A stretch of 64,000 bases of DNA. Source: Chryseobacterium taklimakanense. GTDB taxonomy: Bacteria > Bacteroidota > Bacteroidia > Flavobacteriales > Weeksellaceae. Shown here piece by piece: positions 1-8,001 of this stretch. The notes under the pieces are model-generated. The model had not been told where the DNA came from, searched no databases, and was given only the letters and a program-made list of their open reading frames with translations. Position 1 is the stretch's first letter; every line of letters begins with the position of its first letter. Made by a program: the position numbers and the translations under genes. The DNA lies in NCBI RefSeq assembly GCF_900187185.1, contig NZ_LT906465.1, positions 620,001 through 684,000 on the forward strand, read 5' to 3'.

Positions 1-89
1 TCGAAATCGATATTACAGTTTTTCAGGACATGTTTTTGGCCAAACCAAAGGTTCACGCTGTGGCCTGAAAGTTTTATATTATTTTCCAT
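1..89 (-). CDS. pstB: Phosphate ABC transporter ATP-binding protein PstB, N-terminal fragment
   Basis: Only the first 29 codons lie in the window; the rest runs off the left edge. The reading begins MENNIKLSGHSVNLWFG and continues into QKHVLKNCNIDF, the usual start of PstB, where a short beta-strand leads into the core of the ABC ATPase. The Walker motifs are outside the window. The start codon lies inside the end of pstA (11-base overlap), as expected for a translationally coupled pstSCAB operon. The identification rests on this short stretch and on position. Confidence 0.85.
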   Translation of the reverse strand, partial: MENNIKLSGHSVNLWFGQKHVLKNCNIDF

Positions 90-930
90 TTTTAGAGTAT
101 TTATATCTGATATAAAAAGCCGTTAAACTTAAAAGAAAAACGACCATAATCAACACCAATGCCGTTCCGTATGCCAGAGGCCTCACCTGCTCAATTGCCT
201 GATGCTGGGTGGAAAGCATATATAAATGATACGGCAGCGCCATAAATTCCTGGTTCACATTTCCGGTTTTTCCGGTGATGAAAAATGCAACTCCGGTGAA
301 AAGAATAGGTGCAGTTTCTCCGGCCGCCCGGGAAAGCGTAAGGACAACGCCCGTTAAAATTCCCGGCAGTGCTGAAGGAAGCACGACATCCTTTATACTT
401 TCAAACTGTGTTGCACCAACACCCATTGCGGCTTCGCGCGTAGAATTTGGAATCCTTCTCAAAGCCTCTTCCGTGGTAGTGATGATGTAGGGCAAAGAAA
501 GCAAGCCCAACGTGAGCCCAGCGGAAAGCATCGATGTTCCCAAATTCAGTCCCTGAACAAAAAGCGCGAGTCCGAAAAGCCCGTAAATGATCGACGGAAT
601 TCCCGACAGATTCCTGATGGATGCGCGGATGGTTTTGGTAAGGTAATTTTCCTTGGCATATTCATTCAGATAAATTGCGCAGGCCACCCCAAACGGAATA
701 CAAAACAGTGCGGTTAAAAGTGTAAGAATCACCGTGCCGATAATTGCAGGCAGAATTCCGCCTTCAGTCATTGCTTTCTTTGGTGATGTGGAAATAAAAT
801 CCCAACTGAAAGCGCCCGAACCTTTCACGACAATATCAAAAATAATGATTCCTAAAAACAGAAGGACGATCGCCGTGCAAAGCAGTAAGACGAACCACTC
901 AAAATATTTGTTCAGCCCCTTCATCATCAC
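79..930 (-). CDS. pstA: Phosphate ABC transporter permease PstA
   Basis: Inner-membrane permease of the high-affinity phosphate importer; it pairs with PstC and is driven by PstB. The 283-residue product has about six hydrophobic segments and a C-terminal half with the binding-protein-dependent permease signature (EALRRIPNSTREAAMGVGA followed by LPSALPGILTG), the cytoplasmic EAA loop that contacts the ATPase. It overlaps the end of pstC by 4 bases and the start of pstB by 11, so the three are almost certainly one transcript. It begins with three Met codons and the exact start among them is uncertain. Length and composition are normal for the family. Confidence 0.95.
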   Translation of the reverse strand: MMMKGLNKYFEWFVLLLCTAIVLLFLGIIIFDIVVKGSGAFSWDFISTSPKKAMTEGGILPAIIGTVILTLLTALFCIPFGVACAIYLNEYAKENYLTKTIRASIRNLSGIPSIIYGLFGLALFVQGLNLGTSMLSAGLTLGLLSLPYIITTTEEALRRIPNSTREAAMGVGATQFESIKDVVLPSALPGILTGVVLTLSRAAGETAPILFTGVAFFITGKTGNVNQEFMALPYHLYMLSTQHQAIEQVRPLAYGTALVLIMVVFLLSLTAFYIRYKYSKNGK

Positions 931-1814
931 ATCGCCTGGAATTTTCTGAACCTGTTGACAAAAAATTCGCCAAGCAGATTCACAATTAAAGTCATAAAAA
1001 ACAGCACCGCTGCAATCGCATAAAGCGCATAATAATGGGTGGTATTGTAGGGAACCTCACCCATTTCGATAGCGATGGTTGCCGTGATCGTCCTCACACT
1101 GTCGAAGAAACCTTTCGGGAAGGCGGCGGCATTACCTGTGGCCATTAAGACCGTCATCGTTTCCCCAATGGCGCGTCCAACGCCGAGCATTACAGCAGCA
1201 ATAATTCCGGGAGCTGCGGCAGGAATTACGATTTTCCTCACGGTTTCCCATCGGTCGGCACCAATTCCCAGGCTGGCTTCGCGGTAGGTTTGCGGCACGG
1301 CATTGATGGCGTCCTCACTTACAGTAATGATCGTCGGCAAAGCCATAATCGCCAGAAGAATGGCCCCATTAATCGCGTTCAAACCGTTACTTTGGTTGGT
1401 AACATCAGCGATTCCGGGACCCAGCAAAACAATTCCCAAAAACCCGATGGCTACAGAAGGAACCGCGGCCAGCATCTCAATGGCCGGTTTTAAGACCGCT
1501 TTCAGTTTTGGCGGGCAGTATTCAGAAAGAAAAGTTGCAGTACCTAGACCCAAAGGAATGGCGATGAGCATCGCACCGAGGGTAACCAGCGTGGTGGAAA
1601 CGATTAATGGCAAGATTCCGTATTCCCCATAAGAGGGATTCCATTGCGAACCCGAGATAAAATCTAGCGGCGACTGCCGTGTAAAGAAAGCGACTGAATT
1701 ATAAACCAGCATTAAAAAAATACCGCCCAACACGGCAATAACCAGCAATCCCGTAATCCGGAAAAGCCATTTGAAGATGATGTCTTTCTTTTCTCTGTTC
1801 GTTACTGCGTTCAT
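927..1814 (-). CDS. pstC: Phosphate ABC transporter permease PstC
   Basis: Second inner-membrane subunit of the Pst phosphate importer, 295 residues. It has an N-terminal transmembrane helix at about residues 17-40, a periplasmic stretch, then the permease domain with its EAA loop (AVPQTYREASLGIGADRWETV, then VIPAAAPGIIAAV). The order pstS-pstC-pstA-pstB is the standard one, with 12 bases between pstS and pstC and a 4-base overlap with pstA. No regulator gene (phoU, phoB, phoR) is visible at this end. The start MNAVTNREKK is the only reasonable one. Confidence 0.95.
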   Translation of the reverse strand: MNAVTNREKKDIIFKWLFRITGLLVIAVLGGIFLMLVYNSVAFFTRQSPLDFISGSQWNPSYGEYGILPLIVSTTLVTLGAMLIAIPLGLGTATFLSEYCPPKLKAVLKPAIEMLAAVPSVAIGFLGIVLLGPGIADVTNQSNGLNAINGAILLAIMALPTIITVSEDAINAVPQTYREASLGIGADRWETVRKIVIPAAAPGIIAAVMLGVGRAIGETMTVLMATGNAAAFPKGFFDSVRTITATIAIEMGEVPYNTTHYYALYAIAAVLFFMTLIVNLLGEFFVNRFRKFQAM

Positions 1815-1826
1815 TTTTTCAAAGCA

Positions 1827-2663
1827 TTAATCCACAACATAGTAACCTGAATTTCTGATGATTTCCTTACCGGTTTCCGTTTTTTCAAAATCGATGAACG
1901 GTTTGGCTGCCTCCCAGGATTTTTCTGGGATGAACTGGTAAAGCGGCCTCTGGAAGAAATATTTTTTCGCTTTTATTGCTTCGTGATCCAGCGGTGAGAT
2001 TGCAGTTGCGCCTTTTTCTTCAGAAATTTTCAGGGCTTTTACTTTCATGTTTTTTTGGTCTTCATTCAGAAGGTAACCTGCGCCCACATACCCTATGCCG
2101 GACGCATCGGCTTTTATGCCCTCCATAATTTGGGCATTGCCGTTCATTTCCTTGGCTTTTTGCGAGAATTTTATTTTAAGCTTTTTCTGAACAAAAGAAT
2201 GTGTACCGGAATTGCTTTGCCTGCCGTAAATATTGATGGGCAGGTCGTTTCCGGTGAGTGATTTCCAGTTGGTGATTTCGCCGCTGAAGATTTTTGAAAG
2301 TGTAGGAACATCAATTTCATCCACCGGAACCTGAGGATTTACGACGATCGCAGTGGCATCTTCCGCAAAAACATTTGTGATAAGTTTAATGCCTTTTTCC
2401 CGAAACATACTTTTCTCATCATCGGAAAGCGGACGCGACGAATTCGCGATATCGGCCTGCCCATTGTACAGCGAAGCGATTCCCAAACCGGAGCCACCAC
2501 CGGAAACTGCCAGGCTGAAATTGCTGTTCTGGGAATAAAATTTTTCCGCCAGTTCGACGGCAAGGTTAACCTCGGTATCGGAGCCCTTTATTTTGATAGA
2601 GTTCCGGTCTTTGGAACAGGACCATAAAAGCGTGGTAAGTATGAGAAATATAGCCTTTTTCAT
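1827..2663 (-). CDS. pstS: Phosphate-binding lipoprotein PstS
   Basis: Substrate-binding component of the Pst importer, about 278 residues. MKKAIFLILTTLLWSC is a lipoprotein signal peptide with a lipobox ending in Cys, so the protein should be lipid-anchored. The mature part reads like the PBP-like PstS fold: IKGSDTEVNLAVELAEKF, SGGGSGLGIASLYNGQADIANSSRPL and GRQSNSGTHSF, which supply the Ser/Thr/Gly phosphate-binding loops. I chose the ATG at 2663 over one at 2675 because a perfect TAGCTTTG -7 box lies at 2681-2688, placing the transcript start close to 2675. The operon continues 12 bases later with pstC. Confidence 0.9.
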   Translation of the reverse strand: MKKAIFLILTTLLWSCSKDRNSIKIKGSDTEVNLAVELAEKFYSQNSNFSLAVSGGGSGLGIASLYNGQADIANSSRPLSDDEKSMFREKGIKLITNVFAEDATAIVVNPQVPVDEIDVPTLSKIFSGEITNWKSLTGNDLPINIYGRQSNSGTHSFVQKKLKIKFSQKAKEMNGNAQIMEGIKADASGIGYVGAGYLLNEDQKNMKVKALKISEEKGATAISPLDHEAIKAKKYFFQRPLYQFIPEKSWEAAKPFIDFEKTETGKEIIRNSGYYVVD

Positions 2664-2680
2664 TGCGCCTTTCACCTTAT

Positions 2681-2688
2681 CAAAGCTA
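2681..2688 (-). promoter_or_regulatory. -7 box of the pst operon promoter
   Basis: TAGCTTTG on the minus strand matches the Bacteroidetes -7 consensus TAnnTTTG at every fixed position. No convincing TTG -33 element lies 19-21 bases upstream, which would fit a promoter that needs an activator such as a phosphate-responsive regulator. That last point is inference. Confidence 0.5.
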
Positions 2689-2812
2689 CGGCTGCCAAAT
2701 GAATTGATTTTTAAATTAAAGTTAATTATCCTTTAAGAAAAAATCAGGTGAAATATCTTTCATCAGAAAAGAATAACTCTCCACGTCAACAAAGTGCACT
2801 GTTTTAAAAATT

Positions 2813-4384
2813 TTACTGCATGGCCAGTTTTTCCTCCTGTAAGTCTAGCATTTTTAAATGTTTACGTACAATTTCTTCATCCAGCAGAAGTTCTTCACGG
2901 TTTTTGGAGATCAGCCATTCGCGCTGCTGGTTGATGATATCCAGGTAAATTTCACGGTATTCCGGAAAATTCAGAATAACTTCCGAACTGTTCACACGGT
3001 TTTCCCAGGTTTGCAACTGATCCTGTAACGCCGGGAATTTTTCAAGTTTGTCGAAATGGGTGTCCCGGATTCTCTTCACCCCTATTTTTGCAAGCTCGTT
3101 CCGGATTTCATAATCGATTTCCTTTTCAGATCGGGTAAAATCAGGATCCTGAATTTTGAATTTTTTGATGAGAAAAGGCAGCGTTAAACCCTGAACCACC
3201 AAAGTGAGCAGAATGACCACGAAAGTGATGAATAATATCAAGTTCCTGTGGGGAAAGGGCGTTCCATCCTGCAAAGTCAGCGGAATAGAAAGTGCGGCAG
3301 CCAGCGAAACCACGCCGCGCATTCCGGTCCAACCGATTAATGCAGGTGCTTTCCAGCCTGGATTTTGTCGGTCGGCAACCGTGATGAAATTACGCATAAT
3401 CATCGTGATGAATACGGCGCCATAAGCCGCAACGATTCTTGTTAACATCAGAATAACGGTAATCAAAACGCCATAACCGAATGCTGTGGACAAGTCTGTT
3501 TCAAGCCCTGAAACAATCTGCGGAAGGTCGAGCCCAATCATCATAAAAACAATTCCATTCAGCAAAAAAACCAAACTGCTCCAGACATTTAGCGTCCCTA
3601 AACGCGATGAAGTAGCCAGAAACGAATGACTTCTGTTGGAAAGCAACAAACCACCGGAAACTACAGCCAGAACACCGGACGCGTGAAGCTCTTCCGCTAC
3701 CAGATACATGAAGAACGGTGCCACGAGCGTGAGCACGACATCGATATTGGCATCAGTGGGCAACAGGCGGTGCATCTTCATAAAGAAAATCCCCAGAAGG
3801 ATTCCGATTCCGGCACCACCGATACACATCCACACGAAACTCAGGGCAGCTTCCTGCCAGATGAATTGTCCCGTGGCAACGGCAATCATTGCAAAGCGGA
3901 AAATAATCAGTGATGAAGCATCGTTCAGCAAACTTTCACCTTCAAGAATAGAGGAATACCGTTTCGGAATTTTTACAAATTTCAAAATCGCTCCGGCGCT
4001 CACGGCATCCGGCGGCGAAACTATTCCACCCAAAAGAAAACCGAGCGCCAGCGAAAATCCAGGAATGAAATGATTGGCGACAAAAGCTACAACCAAAGAG
4101 GTAAAAAACACCACCACAAAAGCAAAACTGACCACAATCCTGCGCCAGCGCCACAGTTCTTTCCACGAAGCCGCCCAGGCAGCTTCATACAAAAGCGGCG
4201 GCAGAAAAATAAAAAATATCAGTTCAGGTTCTATATGAATCGTAGGCGTGCCGGGAATAAAACTGATGCCCAAACCGGCCACGACCAGCAAAACCGGATA
4301 TGCAACCCGTATTTTTTTGGCAAGCATCACCAGCAAAACGATGATGATCACCAGGATCAGGTAAAATGTAAGATTCTCAAGCAT
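2813..4384 (-). CDS. CPA1-family sodium/proton antiporter
   Basis: Monovalent cation/proton antiporter of the CPA1 (NhaP/NHE-like) family, 523 residues. The first 400 or so residues form about 12 transmembrane helices. The conserved stretches LGGIVSPPDAVSAGAILK and LEGESLLNDASSLIIFRFA carry the acidic transport residues typical of the family (Asp in PPDAV, Asn-Asp in LLNDA). The last 110 residues are a charged cytoplasmic tail rich in Lys and Glu, a common regulatory extension of CPA1 members. The next gene downstream, a GNAT acetyltransferase further left-to-right at 4405-4914 on the same strand, is in fact upstream in transcription by 20 bases, so the two probably share a message. Ion preference (Na+, K+, Li+) cannot be told from sequence. 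Confidence 0.88.
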   Translation of the reverse strand: MLENLTFYLILVIIIVLLVMLAKKIRVAYPVLLVVAGLGISFIPGTPTIHIEPELIFFIFLPPLLYEAAWAASWKELWRWRRIVVSFAFVVVFFTSLVVAFVANHFIPGFSLALGFLLGGIVSPPDAVSAGAILKFVKIPKRYSSILEGESLLNDASSLIIFRFAMIAVATGQFIWQEAALSFVWMCIGGAGIGILLGIFFMKMHRLLPTDANIDVVLTLVAPFFMYLVAEELHASGVLAVVSGGLLLSNRSHSFLATSSRLGTLNVWSSLVFLLNGIVFMMIGLDLPQIVSGLETDLSTAFGYGVLITVILMLTRIVAAYGAVFITMIMRNFITVADRQNPGWKAPALIGWTGMRGVVSLAAALSIPLTLQDGTPFPHRNLILFITFVVILLTLVVQGLTLPFLIKKFKIQDPDFTRSEKEIDYEIRNELAKIGVKRIRDTHFDKLEKFPALQDQLQTWENRVNSSEVILNFPEYREIYLDIINQQREWLISKNREELLLDEEIVRKHLKMLDLQEEKLAMQ

Positions 4385-4404
4385 ATGGTTTTTAAATTTT
4401 ATGA

Positions 4405-4914
4405 TTAAATAAGTTTCTCGAAAGCTTTCCTTACACCGCCTGACAGATAAACTTCACCGCAATAAGTATAGCCCAGTTTTTTAAGGATGTGAAGCATGGC
4501 TGCGTTATCAAAGTTCGTGTCCACTTTTACGCTGAAAATTCCGTTTTGGCGGGAGAAATCTTCAATCCTTCGGAAAATCTCTGTGGCGTAACCTTTTCCG
4601 GCAACCTCATCAGAGACTGCTACGCGGTGCACCACATTGAAATCGCCGTCCGAAAGCCATTTACCCTCAATATTTTCATAAGCCGGCTCATCGTTCAACA
4701 GCACGGCACAGTAGGCGACAACACGGTCATTTTCGGTCAGGACATAGCCGATTTGCTTTTGAATGTCTGAGTTTACAGTTTCGGGATTTGGATAACCGTT
4801 CTGCCACTGTAGGGAGCCGTCCCGCCTGCGTCTTTCGATGGCCTGCTGGAGAATTTTCCAGATTATATCGGCGTCGTCCTGAGTTGCCTTTCTGAATTTT
4901 ATTTCTGATTTCAT
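4405..4914 (-). CDS. GNAT-family N-acetyltransferase
   Basis: A 169-residue single-domain GNAT protein that transfers an acetyl group from acetyl-CoA to an unknown amine. It has the N-terminal FRKATQDDADIIWKIL strand-helix and motif A, VHRVAVSDEVAGKGYATEIF, whose Gly-Lys-Gly-Tyr-Ala turn binds the CoA pyrophosphate. This is followed by VDTNFDNAAMLHILKKLGYTYCGEVYL, the motif B region with the typical 'N..M......LGF' pattern. It is followed on the same strand by the CPA1 antiporter. A possible -7 box, TATATTTG, lies at 5051-5058, which would give a leader of about 130 bases. Substrate unknown. Confidence 0.85.
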   Translation of the reverse strand: MKSEIKFRKATQDDADIIWKILQQAIERRRRDGSLQWQNGYPNPETVNSDIQKQIGYVLTENDRVVAYCAVLLNDEPAYENIEGKWLSDGDFNVVHRVAVSDEVAGKGYATEIFRRIEDFSRQNGIFSVKVDTNFDNAAMLHILKKLGYTYCGEVYLSGGVRKAFEKLI

Positions 4915-5122
4915 TAATAATAATTTAAAACCTCACTTCTAAACCTAATCCAGGTTTTCAAGCGAAACAATGCGTGAGCTGACGATTATCCGAAAGCAGA
5001 GCCGATGGCGAAACTGGTTTTGATTGACGCTCTTTTATTTTGTGATCTCACAAATATATAAATTGTTAAAAACTATTCAGCATTGCATTGACCGGATAGA
5101 TTCTATCTAATTTAAGTTTTTC
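4915..5122. other. Intergenic region between divergent units
   Basis: Together with the promoter elements at 5123-5162 this non-coding stretch of 312 bases separates the minus-strand GNAT/antiporter unit from the plus-strand peroxide unit. On the minus strand a perfect TANNTTTG box (TATATTTG, 5051-5058) could start a long leader for the GNAT gene. I see no open frame or stable hairpin that looks functional. Confidence 0.5.
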
Positions 5123-5150
5123 ACAATTATATTGTTCGCAATTTAAATTG
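5123..5150. promoter_or_regulatory. Predicted OhrR operator overlapping the promoter
   Basis: Two inverted repeats are packed into the promoter: ACAAT-TAT-ATTGT at 5123-5135, covering the -33 element, and the perfect 12-bp palindrome CAATTTAAATTG at 5139-5150, lying between -33 and -7. The second is close to the core of known OhrR operators (CAATTAAATTG as I recall it from Bacillus). OhrR is encoded in the unit itself, so autorepression relieved by organic peroxide is the simplest reading. Binding is inferred, not shown. Confidence 0.65.
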
Positions 5151-5162
5151 GTGGTACATTTG
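5132..5162 (+). promoter_or_regulatory. Promoter of the nitroreductase-ohrR-ohr unit
   Basis: TTG at 5132-5134 and TACATTTG at 5155-5162 are separated by 20 bases, a full match to the Bacteroidetes promoter (TTG -33, TAnnTTTG -7). The predicted transcript starts near 5169, about 58 bases before the nitroreductase ATG. Confidence 0.75.
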
Positions 5163-5226
5163 CCAAACAATTTTTTAGACTATAAAAGTTTAAAAAAATA
5201 TTTCACTAATTTAAAATACAATATCA

Positions 5227-5859
5227 ATGTCATTATTAGAAAATCTACAGTGGAGACACGCTGTAAAGGCGTATGACCCAACCAAAAAAGTTGCAAAGGA
5301 AGATTTAAACCGCATCTTAGAAGCGGCCAGGCTGGCTCCAACTTCATCCGGACTTCAACCCTTCCGAATTATTTCTGTGGAGAACCAGGAACTAAAGGAA
5401 AAAATGGTGGCAGGCGCTCTAAATCCGGAAGTAATGAGAGATTGTTCACATGTCTTAGTTTTTGCAGCCTGGGACAGCTATTCCGAGGAAAAAATTGACA
5501 AAGTTTATGATTATCACACCGATGTGAGAGAATTGCCAAGAGGAAGATTCGGGAGCTATACCGATCAGTTGAAAAAAATGTACGGAGCGCAAACTGCAGA
5601 TCAGCATTTTGCACATACAGCGCGCCAAACCTATATTGCTCTTGCTCTGGCAATGGCTCAGGCTGCCGAACTGAAAATCGACAGCACCCCAGCCGAAGGT
5701 TTCAGCAATGAAGTGGTGGATGAAATTTTAGGTCTGCGCGAAATGGGCTTAAAAAGTGTAAGTTTGCTTTATCTTGGCTACCGAGACGAAGAAAGAGACT
5801 GGCTTTCCAATATGAAAAAAGTAAGAGTCCCAATGGAGGAATTCGTTATTTCGCAATAA
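5227..5859 (+). CDS. NAD(P)H-dependent nitroreductase-family flavoprotein
   Basis: A 210-residue FMN enzyme of the nitroreductase family (NfsB-like). The N-terminus WRHAVKAYDPTKKV with the RxS/RHA-type FMN contact, then LEAARLAPTSSGLQPFRII, are the usual flavin-binding segments. The C-terminal part, EILGLREMGLKSVSLLYLGYRDEERDW, holds the second flavin contact region. Such enzymes reduce nitroaromatics, quinones or other electrophiles using NAD(P)H. It is the first gene of a unit with ohrR (17 bases on) and ohr, behind one promoter with an OhrR-like operator. That context suggests a role in detoxifying oxidised or electrophilic lipid products. Physiological substrate unknown. Confidence 0.88.
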   Translation: MSLLENLQWRHAVKAYDPTKKVAKEDLNRILEAARLAPTSSGLQPFRIISVENQELKEKMVAGALNPEVMRDCSHVLVFAAWDSYSEEKIDKVYDYHTDVRELPRGRFGSYTDQLKKMYGAQTADQHFAHTARQTYIALALAMAQAAELKIDSTPAEGFSNEVVDEILGLREMGLKSVSLLYLGYRDEERDWLSNMKKVRVPMEEFVISQ

Positions 5860-5876
5860 ATGAACTTACCCTGCAA

Positions 5877-6314
5877 ATGATGGAAAAATCGGAATCTTTA
5901 AAACTTGATCAACAGATCTGCTTTCCGCTCTACGTTCTTTCCAAGGAAATTACGGGACTGTACAGGCCTATTCTGGAGGAACTGGATTTAACCTATCCAC
6001 AATACCTCGTGATGATGGTGCTGTGGGAACAGGAAGGCCTGGCAGTATCCGCTATCGGTGAAAAACTTTTTCTGGACAGCGGCACTTTGACTCCTGTTCT
6101 TAAAAGACTGGAAAGCAAAGGCTTAATCACCAGAGTCAGAAACAAGAACGATGAAAGAATGGTGCTGCTGTTCCTCACCGAACAGGGTAAAGATTTGAGA
6201 CAGCAGGCGTGCAGCATTCCGCAAAAACTTCTTTCGCAGATCAATATTAAAATTGAAGATCTCGAAAATTTTAAAGAGACCCTAACCCAATTAATCAATA
6301 ATTTAAAAAAGTAA
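5877..6314 (+). CDS. ohrR: MarR-family organic peroxide sensor OhrR
   Basis: A 145-residue winged-helix regulator of the MarR/OhrR family. The N-terminal LDQQICFPLYVLSKEIT places a cysteine at residue 15, the position of the peroxide-sensing Cys in OhrR proteins, followed by the conserved Phe-Pro-Leu-Tyr. The recognition helix region reads AIGEKLFLDSGTLTPVLKRLESKGLI, very close to known OhrR. A second cysteine near residue 107 could matter if it is a two-Cys sensor. The ohr gene follows after 3 bases, the classic pairing. A second ATG three bases later is an equally possible start. Confidence 0.92.
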   Translation: MMEKSESLKLDQQICFPLYVLSKEITGLYRPILEELDLTYPQYLVMMVLWEQEGLAVSAIGEKLFLDSGTLTPVLKRLESKGLITRVRNKNDERMVLLFLTEQGKDLRQQACSIPQKLLSQINIKIEDLENFKETLTQLINNLKK

Positions 6315-6317
6315 CTT

Positions 6318-6740
6318 ATGAAACCAATGTACACAACCAGTGTCACCGCAAAGGGTGGCAGAAACGGCCAGGTGAAAAGCGATAATGGCGTTATAGATTT
6401 GGCAGTACGAATGCCAAAAGCACTGGGCGGCGCGAATGATGATTTCGCAAACCCGGAAATGCTTTTTGCGGCAGGTTATTCCGCCTGTTTTGACAGCGCC
6501 CTGAACAGAGTCATTATGCTGTCTAAAACCGAAACCGGTGAAACCACCGTAACAGCCAAAGTAAGCATAGGCCAAATTGAAAACGGCGGATTCGGGCTTG
6601 CCGTGGAACTCGATGTAAATATCCCGGGGGTTTCCCTGGAAGAAGCACAGGAACTTACAAAAAAAGCGCATCAGATTTGCCCTTATTCTAATGCCACGAG
6701 AAATAATATTGAAGTGAAATTATCGGTGACCAATAATTAG
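6318..6740 (+). CDS. ohr: Organic hydroperoxide reductase Ohr
   Basis: A 140-residue Ohr/OsmC-family thiol peroxidase that reduces organic and fatty-acid hydroperoxides. Both catalytic cysteines are present: Cys57 in FAAGYSACFDSAL, and Cys121 in HQICPYSNATRNN. Arg15 and Glu47 sit where the family's active-site Arg-Glu pair lies. It directly follows ohrR. An intrinsic terminator closes the unit at 6846-6875. Length and motifs are normal, so it should be active. Confidence 0.95.
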   Translation: MKPMYTTSVTAKGGRNGQVKSDNGVIDLAVRMPKALGGANDDFANPEMLFAAGYSACFDSALNRVIMLSKTETGETTVTAKVSIGQIENGGFGLAVELDVNIPGVSLEEAQELTKKAHQICPYSNATRNNIEVKLSVTNN

Positions 6741-6800
6741 TGTTTCCTTTAACTTGCAATTCCAACATTAAAACTCCTTATGTAGGGAAGCTTGGGAGCA

Positions 6801-6880
6801 TTTTCAACCTTCCGGTTTTATCCTAAAAAATTTTTTAAGAAGATTAAAGAGACTTGTAGAAAGGTCTCTTTTTTTGTGTC
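6801..6880 (+). repeat. Terminator-containing repeat, left copy
   Basis: TTTTCAACCTTCCGG at the start, a shared TAAAAAATTTT in the middle, and the hairpin AAAGAGACTTnnAGAAAGGTCTCTTT at the end are matched in the same order at 7886-7962. The two copies bracket the unknown membrane gene at 7110-7817. Confidence 0.6.
6846..6875 (+). terminator. Intrinsic terminator after ohr
   Basis: AAAGAGAC at 6846-6853 pairs with GTCTCTTT at 6864-6871 across a 10-base loop, followed by a run of T. It lies inside a segment (6801-6880) that is repeated in similar form at 7886-7962. Confidence 0.85.
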
Positions 6881-7109
6881 GTTTTCATACTTTATTTTAA
6901 TTAACTTTACAACAGTAAGTCATATATGTTAATAATAAAGCTATCGGAGGTTTAATGGAATAAGGGTTTTACGTCAGGCGGGGTTAAGCGCAAAAATCAA
7001 CGCCAGTTTTCAATTGAACTTTAGTAATAAAACCGGCTTTTTGTGTTTCGGTTTCCCACCCGACCATAAAACTTCAAAAGTTTGGCGACATTTTAAAAAA
7101 TCACCTCGT
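6881..7109. other. Non-coding leader region of the unknown membrane gene
   Basis: With the preceding terminator this makes a 369-base stretch without a supported gene. It contains a near-consensus -7 box (TAACTTTA) around 6901-6909, and an open frame (7014-7109) whose translation does not look like protein. Nothing else recognisable. Confidence 0.4.
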
Positions 7110-7817
7110 ATGAATAAATTTTATAGGCAAAAACTTATATTTCAATGGATAATTGCCATAACATTATTATTGGGTGCGCTGCTTCCAATGTTTATAATCA
7201 TAATAAAAGCAAGTAATCAACCACTGTATTACTTATTTTTTATGATCTACATTCCTGTTGCGCAATTTGCCTTTACACCATTTTGCACACTAACAGGCAT
7301 TTACAGGTATTATTCTCCGATGCTTCTGGGCTACAATGCTACTGACAAACAAATAGACTTGCATAATGGGACCAGTTTTGATTATTTAATGGTAATGACC
7401 CATCATAAACCCGGAATTGAATTTAGAAACAGGATATTAAAATATCATTTAGAAGGCTTGTTGAATATTATCCAATTAATAGAGAAAAAGAATATACCTG
7501 AAACTGTAAATATTGTTGGGACATCCTATTTTTTTAATAACCGTACGTTAGAAAAAATGGGGTTTGAAACAGAAAATCCTTCTTTATTCTATCGGATAAA
7601 TCTCTTTATGAACGTTATAGACTTAATTTGGATGTATTCACTGTCGCAGGGAAAATTAAAGATTCCAAATATTGGAAATGTCAGGAAAGCAAGTACAACA
7701 GGCAAAAAATTAATTGAGAATAAAAACAAAATTAAATTATTAATTGAAAAATTAAAACATAAAATACCGCCTTATAACCAAAGTTTTGTTAGCCTTGAAC
7801 AGCCACCAATGAATTGA
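7110..7817 (+). CDS. Membrane-anchored protein of unknown function, AT-rich
   Basis: I do not recognise this family. From the ATG at 7110 it encodes 235 residues; an in-frame ATG at 7014 would add 32 residues that look non-coding (PPDHKTSKVWRHF). Two hydrophobic helices at about residues 10-35 and 42-65 are followed by a soluble part. That part contains LHNGTSFDYLMVM, an internal HLEGLLNIIQLIEKK helix, and IVGTSYFFNNRTLEKMGFE, a stretch that vaguely recalls the end of an acyltransferase fold. The tail is Lys-rich (KKLIENKNKIKLLIEKLKHK). The gene is clearly richer in A+T than its neighbours, and it is bracketed by two copies of a terminator segment, which hints at insertion or transfer. No function is proposed. 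Confidence 0.6.
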   Translation: MNKFYRQKLIFQWIIAITLLLGALLPMFIIIIKASNQPLYYLFFMIYIPVAQFAFTPFCTLTGIYRYYSPMLLGYNATDKQIDLHNGTSFDYLMVMTHHKPGIEFRNRILKYHLEGLLNIIQLIEKKNIPETVNIVGTSYFFNNRTLEKMGFETENPSLFYRINLFMNVIDLIWMYSLSQGKLKIPNIGNVRKASTTGKKLIENKNKIKLLIEKLKHKIPPYNQSFVSLEQPPMN

Positions 7818-7885
7818 AAAGTTATCAAAACATGATAAATAATAAAGGGTTGAGATAAACTCATATTAAACGGAATCTTCGTTAG

Positions 7886-7962
7886 TTTTCAACATTCCGC
7901 GTTTACCGTAAAAAATTTTAAAAAAACAAAAGAGACTTCCAGAAAGGTCTCTTTTTTTTGCT
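7886..7962. repeat. Terminator-containing repeat, right copy
   Basis: Starts TTTTCAACATTCCGCG and runs through TAAAAAATTTT to the hairpin AAAGAGACTTCCAGAAAG plus its closing arm, matching the segment at 6801-6880 in order and spacing with scattered mismatches. Confidence 0.6.
7929..7959. terminator. Bidirectional intrinsic terminator
   Basis: AAAGAGAC (7929-7936) and GTCTCTTT (7947-7954) form an 8-bp stem with T-runs after it on the plus strand and A-runs before it. It can therefore end both the plus-strand gene at 7110-7817 and the minus-strand greA-like gene that ends at 8002. Confidence 0.85.
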
Positions 7963-8001
7963 CGTGGGTTTCATCCGTTTTTTCAAAACTTCACAAATCC
8001 A

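Noticed and set aside
7014-7109. Extended N-terminus of the unknown membrane protein
   Set aside because: The extra 32 residues do not look like protein next to a clear membrane-anchor start, so the ATG at 7110 is preferred.
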